64,000 nucleotides of DNA, taken from NCBI GenBank assembly GCA_039566865.1, contig CM076959.1:2711501-2775500 (forward strand), read 5' to 3'. The notes below the pieces were generated by a model that was not told the origin of the DNA, ran no database searches, and saw nothing but the letters and a program-made list of their open reading frames with translations. The translations under genes and the position numbers were made by a program. This stretch comes from Aurelia coerulea. Taxonomy: Eukaryota > Cnidaria > Scyphozoa > Semaeostomeae > Ulmaridae. Position 1 is the stretch's first letter, and every line of letters begins with the position of its first letter. This document shows, piece by piece, positions 46,201 through 57,275 of the stretch.

Positions 46201-48730
46201 ATATGTTGCAATTGTCGGGCATTTATGTTATTAAGTGAAATTATCTCGTTTTATGAATATATTTAGCAAAGTTGAAGGTCTCTCAGTAGCCAAATGTGGA
46301 TGCGTACTGACACATATTGAGTTTTTACGGAAAAACGGTAAACAATAGAAAGGGGAAAATTACTGTTTCTTATCACAAATATGCTGCAATGGTCGGGCAT
46401 TTATGTTATTAAGTGAAATTATCTCGTTTTATGAATATATTTGGCAAAGTTGAAGGACTCTCAGTAGCCATTTGTGGATGCGTACTGACACATATTGAGT
46501 TTTTACGGAAAAAAAACCGTAAACGATAGAAAGGGGAAAATAACTGTTCCTTATCACAAATATGCTGCAATGGTCGGGCATTTATGTTATTAAGTGAAAT
46601 TATCTCGTTTTATGAATATATTTGGCAAAGTTGAAGGTCTCTCAGTAGCCATTTGTCGATGCGTACTGACACATATTGAGTTTTTACGGAAAAAACGTAA
46701 ATGATAGAAAGGGGAAAATAACTGTTTCTTATCACAAATATGTTGCAATTGTCGGGCATTTATGTTATTAAGTGAAATTATCTCGTTTTATGAATATATT
46801 TAGCAAAGTTGAAGGTCTCTCAGTAGGCATTTGTGGATGCGTACTGACACATAGTGATTTTTTACGGAAAAACCGTAAACGATAGAAAGGAGAAAATAAC
46901 TGTTTCTTATCACAAATATGTTGGAATTGTCGGGCATTTATGTTATGAAGTGAAATTATCTCGTTTTATGAATATTTTTAGCAAAGTTGAAGGTCTCTCA
47001 GTAGCCATTTGTGGATGCGTACTGACACATATTGAGTTTTTACGGAAAAAACGTAAACGATAGAAAGGGGAAAATAACTGTTTCTTATCACAAATATGTT
47101 GCAATTGTCGGGCATTTATGTTATTAACTGAAGTTATCTCGTTTTATGAATATATTTAGCAAAGTTGAAGGTCTCTCAGTAGCCATTTGTGGATGCGTAC
47201 TGACACATATTGAGTTTTTACGGAAAAACCGTAAACGATAGAAAGGGGAAAATAACTGTTTCTTATCACAAATATGTTGCAATTGTCGGTCATTTATGTT
47301 ATTAAGTGAAATTATCTCGTTTTATGAATATATTTAGCAAAGTTGAAGGTCTCTCAGTAGCCAAATGTGGATGCGTACTGACACATATTGAGTTTTTACG
47401 GAAAAACGGTAAACGATAGAAAGGGGAAAATTACTGTTTCTTATCACACATATGTTGCAATTGTCGGGCATTTATGTTATTAAGTGAAATTATCTCGTTT
47501 TATGAATATATTTAGCAAAGTTGAAGGTCTCTCAGTAGCCAAATGTGGATGCGTACTGACACATATTGAGTTTTTACGGAAAAACGGTAAACGATAGAAA
47601 GGGGAAAATGACTGTTTCTTATCACAAATATGCTGCAATGGTCGGGCATTTATGTTATTAAGTGAAATTATCTCGTTTTATGAATATATTTGGCAAAGTT
47701 GAAGGTCTCTCAGTAGCCATTTGTGGATGCGTACTGACACATATTGAGTTTTTACGGAAAAAAACAGTAAACGATAGAAAGGGGAAAATAACTGTTCCTT
47801 ATCACAAATATGCTGCAATGGTCGGGCATTTATGTTATTAAGTGAAATTATCTCGTTTTATGAATATATTTGGCAAAGTTGAAGGTCTCTCAGTAGCCAT
47901 TTGTGGATGCGTACTGACACATATTGAGTTTTTACGGAAAAAACGTAAACGATAGAAAGGGGAAAATAACTGTTTCTTATCACAAATATGTTGCAATTGT
48001 CGGGCATTTATGTTATTAAGTGAAATTATCTCGTTTTATGAATATATTTAGCAAAGTTGAAGGTCTCTCAGTAGGCATTTGTGGATGCGTACTGACACAT
48101 ATTGAGTTTTTACGGAAAAAACGTAAACGATAGAAAGGGGAAAATAACTGTTTCTTATCACAAATATGTTGCAATTGTCGGGCATTTATGTTATTAACTG
48201 AAGTTATCTCGTTTTATGAATATTTTTAGCAAAGTTGAAGGTCTCTCAGTAGCCATTTGTGGATGCGTACTGACACATATTGAGTTTTTACGGAAAAAAC
48301 GTAAACGATAGAAAGGGGAAAATAACTGTTTCTTATCACAAATATGTTGCAATTGTCGGGCATTTATGTTATTAGCTGAAGTTATCTCGTTTTATGAATA
48401 TATTTAGCAAAGTTGAAGGTCTCTCAGTAGCCATTTGTGGATGCGTACTGACACATATTGAGTTTTTACGGAAAAACCGTAAACGATAGAAAGGGGAAAA
48501 TAACTGTTTCTTATCACAAATATGTTGCAATGGTCGGGCATTTTTGTTATTAAGTGAAATTATTTCGTTTTATGAATATATTTAGCAAAGTTGAAGGTCT
48601 CTCAGTAGCCATTTGTAGATGCGTACTGACACATATTGAGTTTTTACGGAAAAACGGTAAACAATAGAAAGGAGAAAATAACTGTTTCTTATCACAAATA
48701 TGTTGCAATTGTCGGGCATTTATGTTATAT
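40236..48730 (+). repeat. Satellite array 2, 178-bp monomer, about 48 copies with higher-order repeats
   Basis: CGGGCATTTATGTTATTAAG recurs every 178 bp or so. Each unit has TTTTTACGGAAAAACCGTAAAC, a hairpin with an A-rich loop, in variants with ACGGAAAAAACGT or ACGGAAAAACGGT. Blocks repeat as groups: about 1430 bp (eight units; GTTCCTTATC plus ATCCTGCAATTG at 40651 and 42081) and 2675 bp (fifteen units; identical segments from 44179 and 46854). The orientation is opposite to array 1. Confidence 0.95.
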
Positions 48731-48860
48731 TTTGAAAATTTATTTAGTTCTACTATAAAATTCGTCTTTTCTTGAATCTTCGTCTGGAATATCGAACCCA
48801 TGTCTGAATATCGAACCCATGTCTGGACGAATATTCGTCTAGCTTTTTTTTGGTGTTCAG

Positions 48861-50108
48861 GATTCTCTCAATATAAGGACAGCAATGTGCTTAGGGTCAA
48901 GTGATGTAATTGAATAACAAGTTTTTTGTTGGGATTAGCAAAAAGAGTTAGGTTTAACAAATGCGAAACATAGGCGAAGCACCATGAGATGCCAGGTGGG
49001 ACAGTCAGTGGGGTTCGATATAGCCTTGTATTTGTGAAGTTCATCTCTGATCACATGAAAACAGACTGATCACATGAAAGCAGACAGACCTCCAGCGGAG
49101 AATCGCTATTTACCATGACTCAATGCCTTTAATAAAGCATTCAGTTACCCTGTGCCAACTCAACTCTATCATTCGAGGGGCAAATATGGCAATTAAGACA
49201 AAAAGATTAAGTTCCACAAAATGCTTGCAGAGGGGAGACATCAAAATTAAGATGAGGTTATCCAAACTTAACAAACCACCAGAAGAGTTTACGGAGATGC
49301 TCCATTTGATAAGGAACATGACTGTCAAGAGCGCCTGTTTTTAGCTCATTCCACATTTTCACAGCGCGTAAAAGTGTCTTGGTTGCAATTCTCAATTTCA
49401 ACATAAAAAGCAATGTCTTACTTTCTTATTTATCATACTTACCAATGTTAAAGTTTGCTGTCACTATACCACAAAAGATGCTCCATTTGATAAGGAACAT
49501 GACTGTAAAGAGCACGCCTTGACGGAGATTTTCCCGCAAAATTACGACACTTTGGCAATCTTCACTCATTTTTATCAGGGTATGGGTAAGTGGGGAAACA
49601 ACAGCACACAGAGTGCTTCTGTCGAGAGACAAATACCTGTCGGTCCAAGTGTTGCGATGCCTCTTGCCCTAAGCCTAAACGTATGGTTGGTTTTGGTTTA
49701 GGACTGTTGCTTGCATTATGCCAAGCTCAGAATATGATGTTCATACCAGATTGCACTAGCAGACCTTTTTGATTCACCCAGGAGGAATAAACATCTGTCT
49801 GCTAAATGTGCTGAAAATAAGTAATAAAGATTCTGGTCTGCACTGACCCTCTATAGGTAAAGTTTACAAAAATTGCTGAAGGTAGTGGTGCAAAAAAAAA
49901 CAGTAGCAATTGTAAGGAAGAGTAGATATGGTTCTTAAAAAGCAGTTGCATTGACTCCTGCATTTGAGAATAATGTCTCGTTCAATTCCTACCCTCACCA
50001 TCCAGTGGCGGAAATTATTGGGGGGGGGGGGCTGGGGGTGGAGCGATTATAGAATGCAGGGCCCATTGAAGGTACTCTTTTTTATTCATGAGCCACGGAC
50101 CAACACAG
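48861..50108. other. Unassigned DNA right of the satellite structure
   Basis: GCTCCATTTGATAAGGAACA occurs twice (about 49299, 49479), each time followed by ATGACTGTNAAGAGC. The region 49290-49430 is an inverted relative of 24281-24430. A run of 13 G lies near 50020. A 60-codon Cys-rich frame at 49590 (CCDASCPKPKR) has no clear meaning. Confidence 0.4.
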
Positions 50109-50117
50109 TCTAAAGTA

Positions 50118-51130
50118 CGGCTTCTGTAAAATGCGGGTCCGCAGGTCCGATAAAATGCGGGTCTGCGGGTCTCTTTGAATGTAGGTCCCATGGCCAAAGA
50201 CAAACGGCTGTTGTATGCGGCAAGGAGCCCTTTGTACCGAACGAAGCGATAGTCACCAGTTTCTATGAGCTTTCCTGCTGTGACAGCAATTCATCACCGC
50301 TGCAATTCATCAAGCGAAACCCTTGCAATATCGATGGGATTGAATAATTTCTATGGATTGAATGGTGACGCAGCGCAGATCGCCACAAAGGTCAGCACAA
50401 AAAGAAAAATACATTGTGAAATCGTACCTGATCAATGAAAAGATCCCGAGTCCCATACAGTCATTGCAAAGAATTTCAATCCCAATGCAAATATGGGAGA
50501 ATTTTGTACTTTGGAGGGGATCCCTTCACATGGGGAAGTCCCTGTGCATCATTCGATACCATAGAAATAGAAATAGGAGGCACTCGCGTCTTTTTGTGAT
50601 TTCAACATGAAAGTTTTAAATAGGAGGCACTCGCGTCCTTTTGTGATTTCAACATGAAAGTTTTCAAATTTTAAGTTTAGTTTCTGACGCTGTTTCTTAT
50701 TTCCTATTGACTTTGTTATTTCTTAGTAATCATATTACAGTTTATAACACTGCTGCAATTATGTTCCTTGACGTATGCAAAACGTCAGGTGGGAAGAACT
50801 CCCAGGGAACATGTACATGTTCTTTTCTCCGGAACTTGTGCTTGACTAGATCGGTACATGTACATCGCTGTTATATCATAGGAATTCCTTGCTGAAGTTT
50901 GGCACCACAACGGTAAATCCTTGCTAAAGTTAAACAAACCAGAACAAGCCCTATCTTCTGCGCAGTGTTGGATTGAACGCAAGCATTCGAGGATGAAAAC
51001 AGGAAGTGGGCATAAGCTTCGCAAGACCCGTCGACCGCTGTAGCATGCCTTACACACAGAGACCCACCACCAATCTTGGAGTGGGACCCGCATTTTATCA
51101 GACCTGCGGGCCCGCATTTTACAGAAGCCG
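50118..51130. mobile_element. MULE-like element, 1013 bp
   Basis: Ends CGGCTTCTGTAAAATGCGGG and its complement, with the perfect 9-bp repeat TCTAAAGTA on both sides (50109-50117, 51131-51139). Subterminal copies of AAAATGCGGGTC occur in both arms. Inside, a 40-bp piece with GGAGGCACTCGCGTC is tandemly doubled at 50575-50660. No transposase. Confidence 0.88.
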
Positions 51131-51142
51131 TCTAAAGTATGG

Positions 51143-52120
51143 TAGCATAGGAATCATTCGTCGTACATAGCCGATTGCTCGTGGCCCATGGTCGAAACCG
51201 CCAAAGCCTCATTTTCACGGACCAATCAGACGGCTAAAAAGCGAGGGAGACAAAAGAAACCCGTGAAGATTTTCCTAAATTTTACCTACCTTCATAAAAC
51301 GCAAGCAGGACAAAAAACTGCTTGAGATTTCCCAAATTTTTTAAAGCAATCTACTCTCCATATGTTTTGGAGTAAAAGTTTGGATGCCGGTTAAAATATC
51401 TCCAGGATTGGTGGAGTTATGGCCACAAACAAACCGATAAGGCACTGAACCTTGAACAATAGAGATTCTGGCCGTGAGACAATAGTAATAACAATAGTGA
51501 TTGTTGTAAGAACGACCCGAAAACGCCACAATCTGTGTTTTCAATTGTTCTTGCTATTGTCTTTCGCGAAATTTTCTTTTATTAAACATTCAATGCCCCT
51601 ATGGTTTCTATGTGAATTGGAACAGTCTACAAAGGCTTGTTCGCGCATTTCAAGTCATGTGGCAATACTCTAGGGAAGTTTCTGTATTGTACTACTTTTT
51701 ACATTCATGGCAAAAGTTTGCTTGTTGCGAAATAACTTATAAAATTCAAAAGATGTTTTATCAAGAGGCTTTATCACCTGACTTGAAGTGGCGTAAACAG
51801 GTCTCGGCAAGCCTTCGCCGATTTTGTCTATTGGAGAGGCAATAACTCCGCCAATCCTGAAGATATTTTAACCGGCATCCAAACTTTTACTCCCAAACAT
51901 CTGGAGAGCAGATTGCTTTAAAAAAATTCGGGAAATCTCAAGCAGTTTTTTGTCCTGGTTGCGTTTTATGAAGGTAGGTAAAATTTAGGAAAATCTTCAT
52001 GGGTTTCTTTTGTCTCCTTCGCTTTTTAGCCGTCTGATTGGTCTGTGAAAATGAGGCTTTGGCGGTTTCGACCATGGGCCACGAGCAATCGGCTATGTAC
52101 GACGAATGGTTCTTATGCTA
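51143..52120. mobile_element. Palindromic element with about 285-bp arms, 978 bp
   Basis: Ends TAGCATAGGAATCATTCGTC and the near-complement ending TTCTTATGCTA, flanked by AGTATGG (51136-51142, 52121-52127). Arms 51143 to about 51425 and about 51838-52120 pair with few differences. It inserted beside the 50118-51130 element, sharing part of its target repeat. The 7-bp duplication leaves MULE or hAT open. Confidence 0.78.
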
Positions 52121-52127
52121 AGTATGG

Positions 52128-52800
52128 TAGAATTTGTAAGCTATGTTATTCTATGAACCAACAACGCACAGACCAACACAGTCATAAGTATGTAAGCTAT
52201 GTTTTGTATGAACCAACAACCCACGGACCCACACACCATACTGGAATCGAGGTACAACCGTCCGCCATATGCGTCCACCGGGTAAATTTCTCGTACGCCA
52301 GTAGGTAATCCATGACATATGGCACTGAATTATGTACACCGGCTGAACTCTGCCAGGAGAACAATTACGGCCCTGAAAACTTTCTGACTTTTTGGCTGCT
52401 ACTTATTATGCAATGACTCAAGAAGTTTTATGAAAATATTTTGACAAATGAGGGGGAGGGAGACAATTTTCGAGACCTGACTCTGTCAAAATCATCAATT
52501 CTCAAATATTAATTTTCGCGAAAAAAAGTAGCAAAATTGCAATTTTTTGCAAATATATTTTGCAGGGTAGTGTTATTTGATATAATCTATCATAATTCTT
52601 ATATTTGGATGGAAATAATGCACAAGATTAAATTTTATCGCATTTTTCCTTATTTTGCCACTTTTCTTGATCACACAGAGAAAAATGCTGACGCAAGCAA
52701 TAATGGCTAATAATTTTATGTTGATTTTTATATTTTTATAAAGTACATGCCTGGGGCTATTAGTACACCAAATTTGGTTGCTCTATCTATTTCCAATCAA
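52128..52800. other. Unassigned DNA
   Basis: ATGAACCAACAAC and GTAAGCTATGTT recur two times between 52130 and 52215; otherwise nothing is recognised. A run of about 13 G begins near 52812. Confidence 0.35.
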
Positions 52801-52814
52801 GAGTTACTTGTGGG

Positions 52815-53335
52815 GGGGGGGGGCTTTTTTGCCCCCCAACCAATATAGGACGTGTCAGATAGCCCAACAACTATAGGGTTAAGATGGCAGATGTAACAAG
52901 CTCTCCGACAGAGAACGTTAGAAATTTCGTGAAACGGTAGTTGGCAGAAGGCTTGGATAAGAGAGGCAGAAGGCTTGGACATTGTTGCAGATAGACATTT
53001 CTTTTGCGTGAATCCATATCTAAGGTAGCTCACCAAAGTCTCTTCGGGTATGTCAATTAATGGCCTGTCTGCTGTTCCTCTTGGTAGACCGCCACCGTCT
53101 CTATGTAAGCTAGAAATCACATTTGAAGCATATTGAAGAAGCATGTTATGTATGCTTGAAAAGGGATGAAACCTGGCCAAACCCTGAAAGATTGGGCACA
53201 TATATCAATCAGATGCTCCATTTTATAACAAGCATGATCAAAAGTCTCATAAGTATGTCTATCTGCAACAATGTCCAAGCCTTCTGTCTCTCTTATCAAC
53301 TGTAACAACTGCTGTTTCACGAAATTCGGCTGGAC
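52815..53335 (-). pseudogene. Integrase-type transposon protein fragment, folded on itself
   Basis: Minus-strand frames read VKQQLLQLIRETEGLDIVAD, then in another frame ISSLHRDGGGLPRGTADRP and IDIPEETLVSYLRYGF. The (G)RP..DIPEETL..YL..GFT pattern is like the helix-turn-helix lead-in of the IS3EU-like integrase (compare [15 protein letters not shown] at about 4930). The start sequence (AATTTCGTGAAACNG ... GAAGGCTTGGACATTGTTGC) appears again inverted at 52925-52980, so the fragment is followed by a backward copy of its own beginning. It is too short and shifted to function. Confidence 0.45.
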
Positions 53336-53340
53336 ACCGA

Positions 53341-54074
53341 CTATTTTGTCTGGAGGTCATACATGATACTGCAAGGCCACATGATAACACACATTTTATT
53401 GCAAGACTGTCCTAAGACATTGATGCACAGATAGAACGACAGTTGCTCATAAGATAAGAGATTCTTCTTTGACGAAAAAGGTGCAAGAACTAACATTAAT
53501 AAACGCAAGAAATATACGTACCAAAACGTACTAACGAAATGAAATGTGTAACCTTAAAACTTGTAAATTCTATTTTAGCTTTATTGCGTATGATAAGTCT
53601 AAGCAACAATAAAGTCTTGAAATTCTGAAAAAGCATTCTGCTGAAGAACTGACAACAGCCAATTGTGCATAAATTGGACTCATGTTAAGTCAATGGTTCA
53701 GTGCTTATATCAATTTGGCGGAACTTTCTTTCGTGCATTTTATTTTCGCTTGACGTTCTTTGGTATGAGACACAAGTCAGATTTGGCAACATCATTTTCT
53801 TTCCAAGAAAACCCGAATTTCTCTTTGTTCAACCTATTTCTTGAAAATTTGTTTGTACGAAAATTTCTTAATTCTTGATATATTGACAACTGGTCAGATT
53901 TAAAATTCGCTATTTGCTTTGGTTGATTATAGAAAAAGTTTACTTTGACAAATTATGAATACAACAGGGAGTTTGGAACTAGATCACACATGACGCATTC
54001 ACGTAATAAAGAATAGTCTTGTCAATAAATTTGTAAGTTCAGTTTATCAAAATAAATCATAGAGTTCATCTTCC
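53341..54074. other. Unassigned DNA
   Basis: No motif recognised; a 71-codon frame at 53663 looks random. Confidence 0.35.
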
Positions 54075-54291
54075 TCACAATAGGAAAGGGAATTTCACGT
54101 GTGTTGCTTTGATTCTATCAAGAACTTTGCTCAGTGTGTAGCTTGACGATTTACAATCACCAGTAATAGGCCATTGATGAGATTTAAAGTTTCTCTCCTT
54201 GCATCCATTAATGTAGATTTTTGCAATTTCTTTTATTGATGACTGCATTTGCAATACTGGTGGCAGGCACCAATCCAACTTTGACCTGAAA
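54075..54291 (-). other. Exon-like open stretch after TTTCAG
   Basis: On minus, TTTATTTCAG is followed by an open frame of about 70 codons (SSIKEIAKIYINGCKERN, KSSSYTLSKVLDRIKATHVK) to a stop at 54075-54077. The sequence looks protein-like but I do not recognise it, and no partner exon was found. Confidence 0.3.
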
Positions 54292-54709
54292 TAAAACGAT
54301 ATGGAACATATATGCAAAAAGATTACCAATGTTACCAAACACAAAACAGAACCCAAAATAATTGGCAGGAAGGATTGAAACGATGCTGTAACCCCCTATG
54401 CAGTAGGGATGCAACAGAAGCAACAAACTTTACAACTGAAGATCAGGTATAGGGATGATGCAGCAACACGATAAAGGAGATAGGTATCCCCGCCAAAGAG
54501 TAGAAATTATCTGATGGTACGAAGAGGACAAAGGCTTGAATTGTTTGTTAGTGCTTATTGTTACCTTAGCTTACTTTCAAGTTGTTAACATGTGATAACT
54601 TCTAATAAACAGAGAAAGTTTTCATGAAAAACAGAAATTAATCTAGACCTGAAATAAAGACTTTCTTAAGGATGATAAGTAAGCATGTCTGTAGGCTGTT
54701 TTTAGATTT

Positions 54710-55083
54710 CTAATAATATATGTAGGGACTATCATTACGATTTTGGAGATTTTTAAAGAATTGATCTTTGATTTTATGTTTGAAACTGTTGTTGTTTGTT
54801 GCAGATTTTAGTTCTGAGGGTAAACTGTTCCATATTCTAGGTCCTAAATATGAGAGACCATTTTGTCCTGTGTTGCTTTTTCGGAAAGGTTGAATTAGTT
54901 TGTTTTTAGATCTTCGAGTTACTCGGCTCTGGCCAACTGGTAAGAACATCTCTGACATATATGATGGGGCTGCATTATCAAAAAAATTGAAAACCTTTGC
55001 AGCAGTGCATTGCTCAAACCTTTCTTTAGTGGGGAGCCAGTTTACAGTTTTGAATTCTTTTACTCCTATATGTGCTCTGTTAA
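54710..55083 (-). pseudogene. Non-LTR retrotransposon (LINE) C-terminus
   Basis: The minus frame reads IGVKEFKTVNWLPTKERFEQ, APSYMSEMF, then LSYLGPRIWNSLPSELK and FKHKIKDQFF, ending in a stop at 54710. The SYLGP.IWNSLP..LK block is the well-known tail of CR1/Jockey-type reverse-transcriptase proteins. It starts abruptly at the Harbinger end at 55084. The upstream half of the same kind of protein lies at 59415-59890, so one LINE was probably split by about 4.3 kb of later insertions. Confidence 0.8.
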
Positions 55084-55330
55084 GCCCCGTTTACACTACA
55101 CCAACTAACCTGGGTTCGCCCCGGGTTAGAACTAACCTAGGTTAGATTTTTGTAGTGTAAACGCAACTAACCTGGGATCGCCCTGGGTTAAACTAACCCA
55201 CCTTTGGAGGTGGGTTCGACCTGGGGCGAACCTGGGTTAGTTTTCACAAATTGCAGTGTAAACGCAAACCTGGGGCGAACCTGGGTTAGGCCCGCATGCG
55301 CATTGGTAGGACGCATGCGCATTGGTGAAT
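55084..55330. mobile_element. 5' end of a PIF/Harbinger element
   Basis: TTA followed by AGCCCCGTTTACACTACACC opens a block with many inverted CTAACCTGGGTTAG-type motifs and a second GTAGTGTAAACGC. Such ends and 3-bp TTA/TAA targets fit PIF/Harbinger. It leads directly into the Myb/SANT gene. No matching right end (GTAGTGTAAACGGGGCT) is seen downstream, so the element is incomplete. Confidence 0.65.
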
Positions 55331-55439
55331 TTCCCGCCAATTCTGAATGTGAACGAACAGCCGTGACTGAACAAGTCTTTCTCGTGTTTCGTTGATGCTA
55401 GTAGATGCGAGTTGGTGACCTATCCTTTTGTAAATAACC

Positions 55440-56420
55440 ATGAGCGATAGCCAAAGTAAAACAGACAGAGGATCAACGTGGGATGATGAAGAAGTAATTG
55501 AACTAATGAATATTTGGGCTGATGAAAGAATTCAGCAACAGCTTGACGGCTGTACACGAAAGCGGCCTATTTTTGAAAAGATGGCGAAGACTCTTGCTGA
55601 AGCGGGATTTGCGCGAACATTCAGCCAAGTGAGGGAGAAAATCAAACAGTTAAAACAGAATTACAAGAAGGTCAAAGATAACAATAACAAGTCTGGAAAC
55701 AACCGCAAAACTTGCAAATATTTTGAGCAACTGGACAACATTTTGGGAGACAGGCCTATCACAAGACCTCCCAGTGTTGTTGAAAGTACAGCTACTCAAG
55801 ACTATCAGGAATCTGAAAACTCTCTGTTTGGGGCTGCTGGCGATTCTTCGGAGGATGAAACTGATGATTTCAATCTAGGATGTGACTCCATTCCAAGACC
55901 AAGCCCTTCTTCATCAAACAATGACACTGGTTCTTTGTCAGTAGACAGCCTAAACATTGATGAAAGCAATGAAGTGGTACTTCCCTCTGAGAAAGCAAGC
56001 AAAGCAACACCAGGCATTATGAAAAACAAGCCAGAAGTGAAAATTCATGATACACCAGTCAGAAAGGAACAGAAGAAAATTTTGTCTTCAAACAGAGGAA
56101 AGAGCAGAAAGAGGAGCAGAAATGAGGCATTTCTGTCAGATGTGTGCTCCATGATACAGTCCCAACAACAAGCTGCTGATGAACGTTGTTTTAAGATGGA
56201 AGAAGAAAGACAAACCAAAGAAATTGAGAGAGAAGAGCGGCGGAGGAAAGAGGAAAGAGAACATGAAGTATTCATGATGAGAATGATGGGAAACATGTTT
56301 ATGCAGGTTGCATCTGGCTTTAATCAAGGTCCCCCCACGCAACAACAACCCCCCCATGCAACAACAACAAAATCGTTTTCAGAACATCCCACACCAGATG
56401 TATCATCAAGCACAACATAA
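55440..56420 (+). CDS. Myb/SANT-like DNA-binding protein of a Harbinger element
   Basis: ATG at 55440 (ACCATGA context), 326 codons. Residues about 12-105 form a trihelix Myb/SANT-like domain: STWDDEEVIELMNIWADERI, KRPIFEKMAKTLAEAGF, FSQVREKIKQLKQNYKKVKD, and CKYFEQLDNILGDRP. An acidic Ser-rich linker follows, then a basic patch (RGKSRKRSRN), then a Glu/Arg-rich coiled coil near residues 240-290. In PIF/Harbinger elements a Myb-like protein partners the transposase, binding the ends and carrying it into the nucleus; the transposase gene is absent here. The last about 25 codons look out of frame: a run of seven C at 56349-56355 precedes them, and the next frame is Gln-rich and continues to TAA at 56480-56482. 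Confidence 0.82.
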   Translation: MSDSQSKTDRGSTWDDEEVIELMNIWADERIQQQLDGCTRKRPIFEKMAKTLAEAGFARTFSQVREKIKQLKQNYKKVKDNNNKSGNNRKTCKYFEQLDNILGDRPITRPPSVVESTATQDYQESENSLFGAAGDSSEDETDDFNLGCDSIPRPSPSSSNNDTGSLSVDSLNIDESNEVVLPSEKASKATPGIMKNKPEVKIHDTPVRKEQKKILSSNRGKSRKRSRNEAFLSDVCSMIQSQQQAADERCFKMEEERQTKEIEREERRRKEEREHEVFMMRMMGNMFMQVASGFNQGPPTQQQPPHATTTKSFSEHPTPDVSSSTT

Positions 56421-56482
56421 CTACATGGCTGCAAATAATTCAGAACATTGTGATGAAGACTCTATTTATGCAACCTTATAAT

Positions 56483-57275
56483 ATGTTACATTGACCTAGT
56501 TCTATTTTAACATGTTCAGTTTTAATACAGACTGGGTGCATTTTTTATAACAAGACAATTACAGTATAAGAAACTGAAAAGGGATAAGTTTGCAAAAATT
56601 AAAAAAGCTGTGCTATTCAAATTAAAGAGCCACTTAACTTTGGTAAATAAGCTTTTGGTTTGCCAGGCAGTATTTTTGCACAAGTACTGTACTCACACAA
56701 CTCTAAATATTCTCTTGAATGTGAATCATGTTTGATATTTTATTGGAGGAAATTTGGATGCCCTTTTAACAAACACTAACTGGTATTTTTATGCATTTAG
56801 AGCACTAGAAATTTAAGAAATTCGAAAGAAATGTTTGGTAGCAAAAAATTCCAAATGATTGAAGAAACTTTTTTATCCCCGTATATAAAAAGTAAGTTTG
56901 TGATAAAAAATGCATGCACTCACTATTGTTTTTTTATCAACATATTTGATATTAAAAATAACAATCTTGCATACAATAGTTAGGCTATGAGTGTCCTTTT
57001 TCTAAAAAGTTAGGGTTAACAACTAATTTCAACAACATTTAGGGGAAAAACCCCAGTATATGATAAATCCCTATAAAACTTTGGCAACTTTGTGAATACG
57101 TATTTTCAACCTACTATTGGCCAATAAACATTGACAAGTCATTACAAATACCATCGATACTATACCAAATGGATGAATTTCAAGACAGGTGTTTTCTCCC
57201 CTGGGATGCCATGTCACGTCATAACTTGTCCTGCAAAGAGAATATGTTCGAGAGACAGTAAAAACCCATGCTTCT
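56483..57275. other. Unassigned AT-rich DNA
   Basis: No transposase or other gene is recognised where the Harbinger DDE gene might be expected. Confidence 0.4.

Larger units (their letters stand above)
26994..48854. mobile_element. Giant inverted structure capped by matching ends, 21.9 kb
   Basis: The outer ends are inverted copies: ACCAAAAAAAAGCTAGACGA from 26995 and its complement ending at 48854. They are followed inward by the same 120-140 bp unique sequence, which includes a doubled ACATGGGTTCGATATTC and CCAGACGAAGATTCAAG. Then come two satellite arrays in opposite orientation. GTTCAG lies immediately outside each end (26988-26993, 48855-48860), a possible 6-bp target duplication. One 5' base breaks perfect symmetry. 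The core 30200-40230 holds a coding remnant and several younger insertions. It may be a very large foldback-type transposon or an inverted segmental duplication. Confidence 0.6.

Noticed and set aside
44179..47063. Identical 69-codon ORFs at 44179 and 46854, and similar ones at 27048, 29577 and 48550
   Set aside because: They fall within the 178-bp satellite and repeat with it; the identity comes from a 2675-bp higher-order duplication.
40236..48730. Calling the satellite array a centromere
   Set aside because: The unit length and higher-order structure resemble centromere satellites, but the array is only about 8.5 kb and tied to an inverted transposon-like structure; sequence alone cannot show it.
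49590..49772. Small Cys-rich peptide frame
   Set aside because: Considered as a secreted cysteine-rich peptide, but there is no signal peptide at the start, no regular Cys framework and no splice or homology support.
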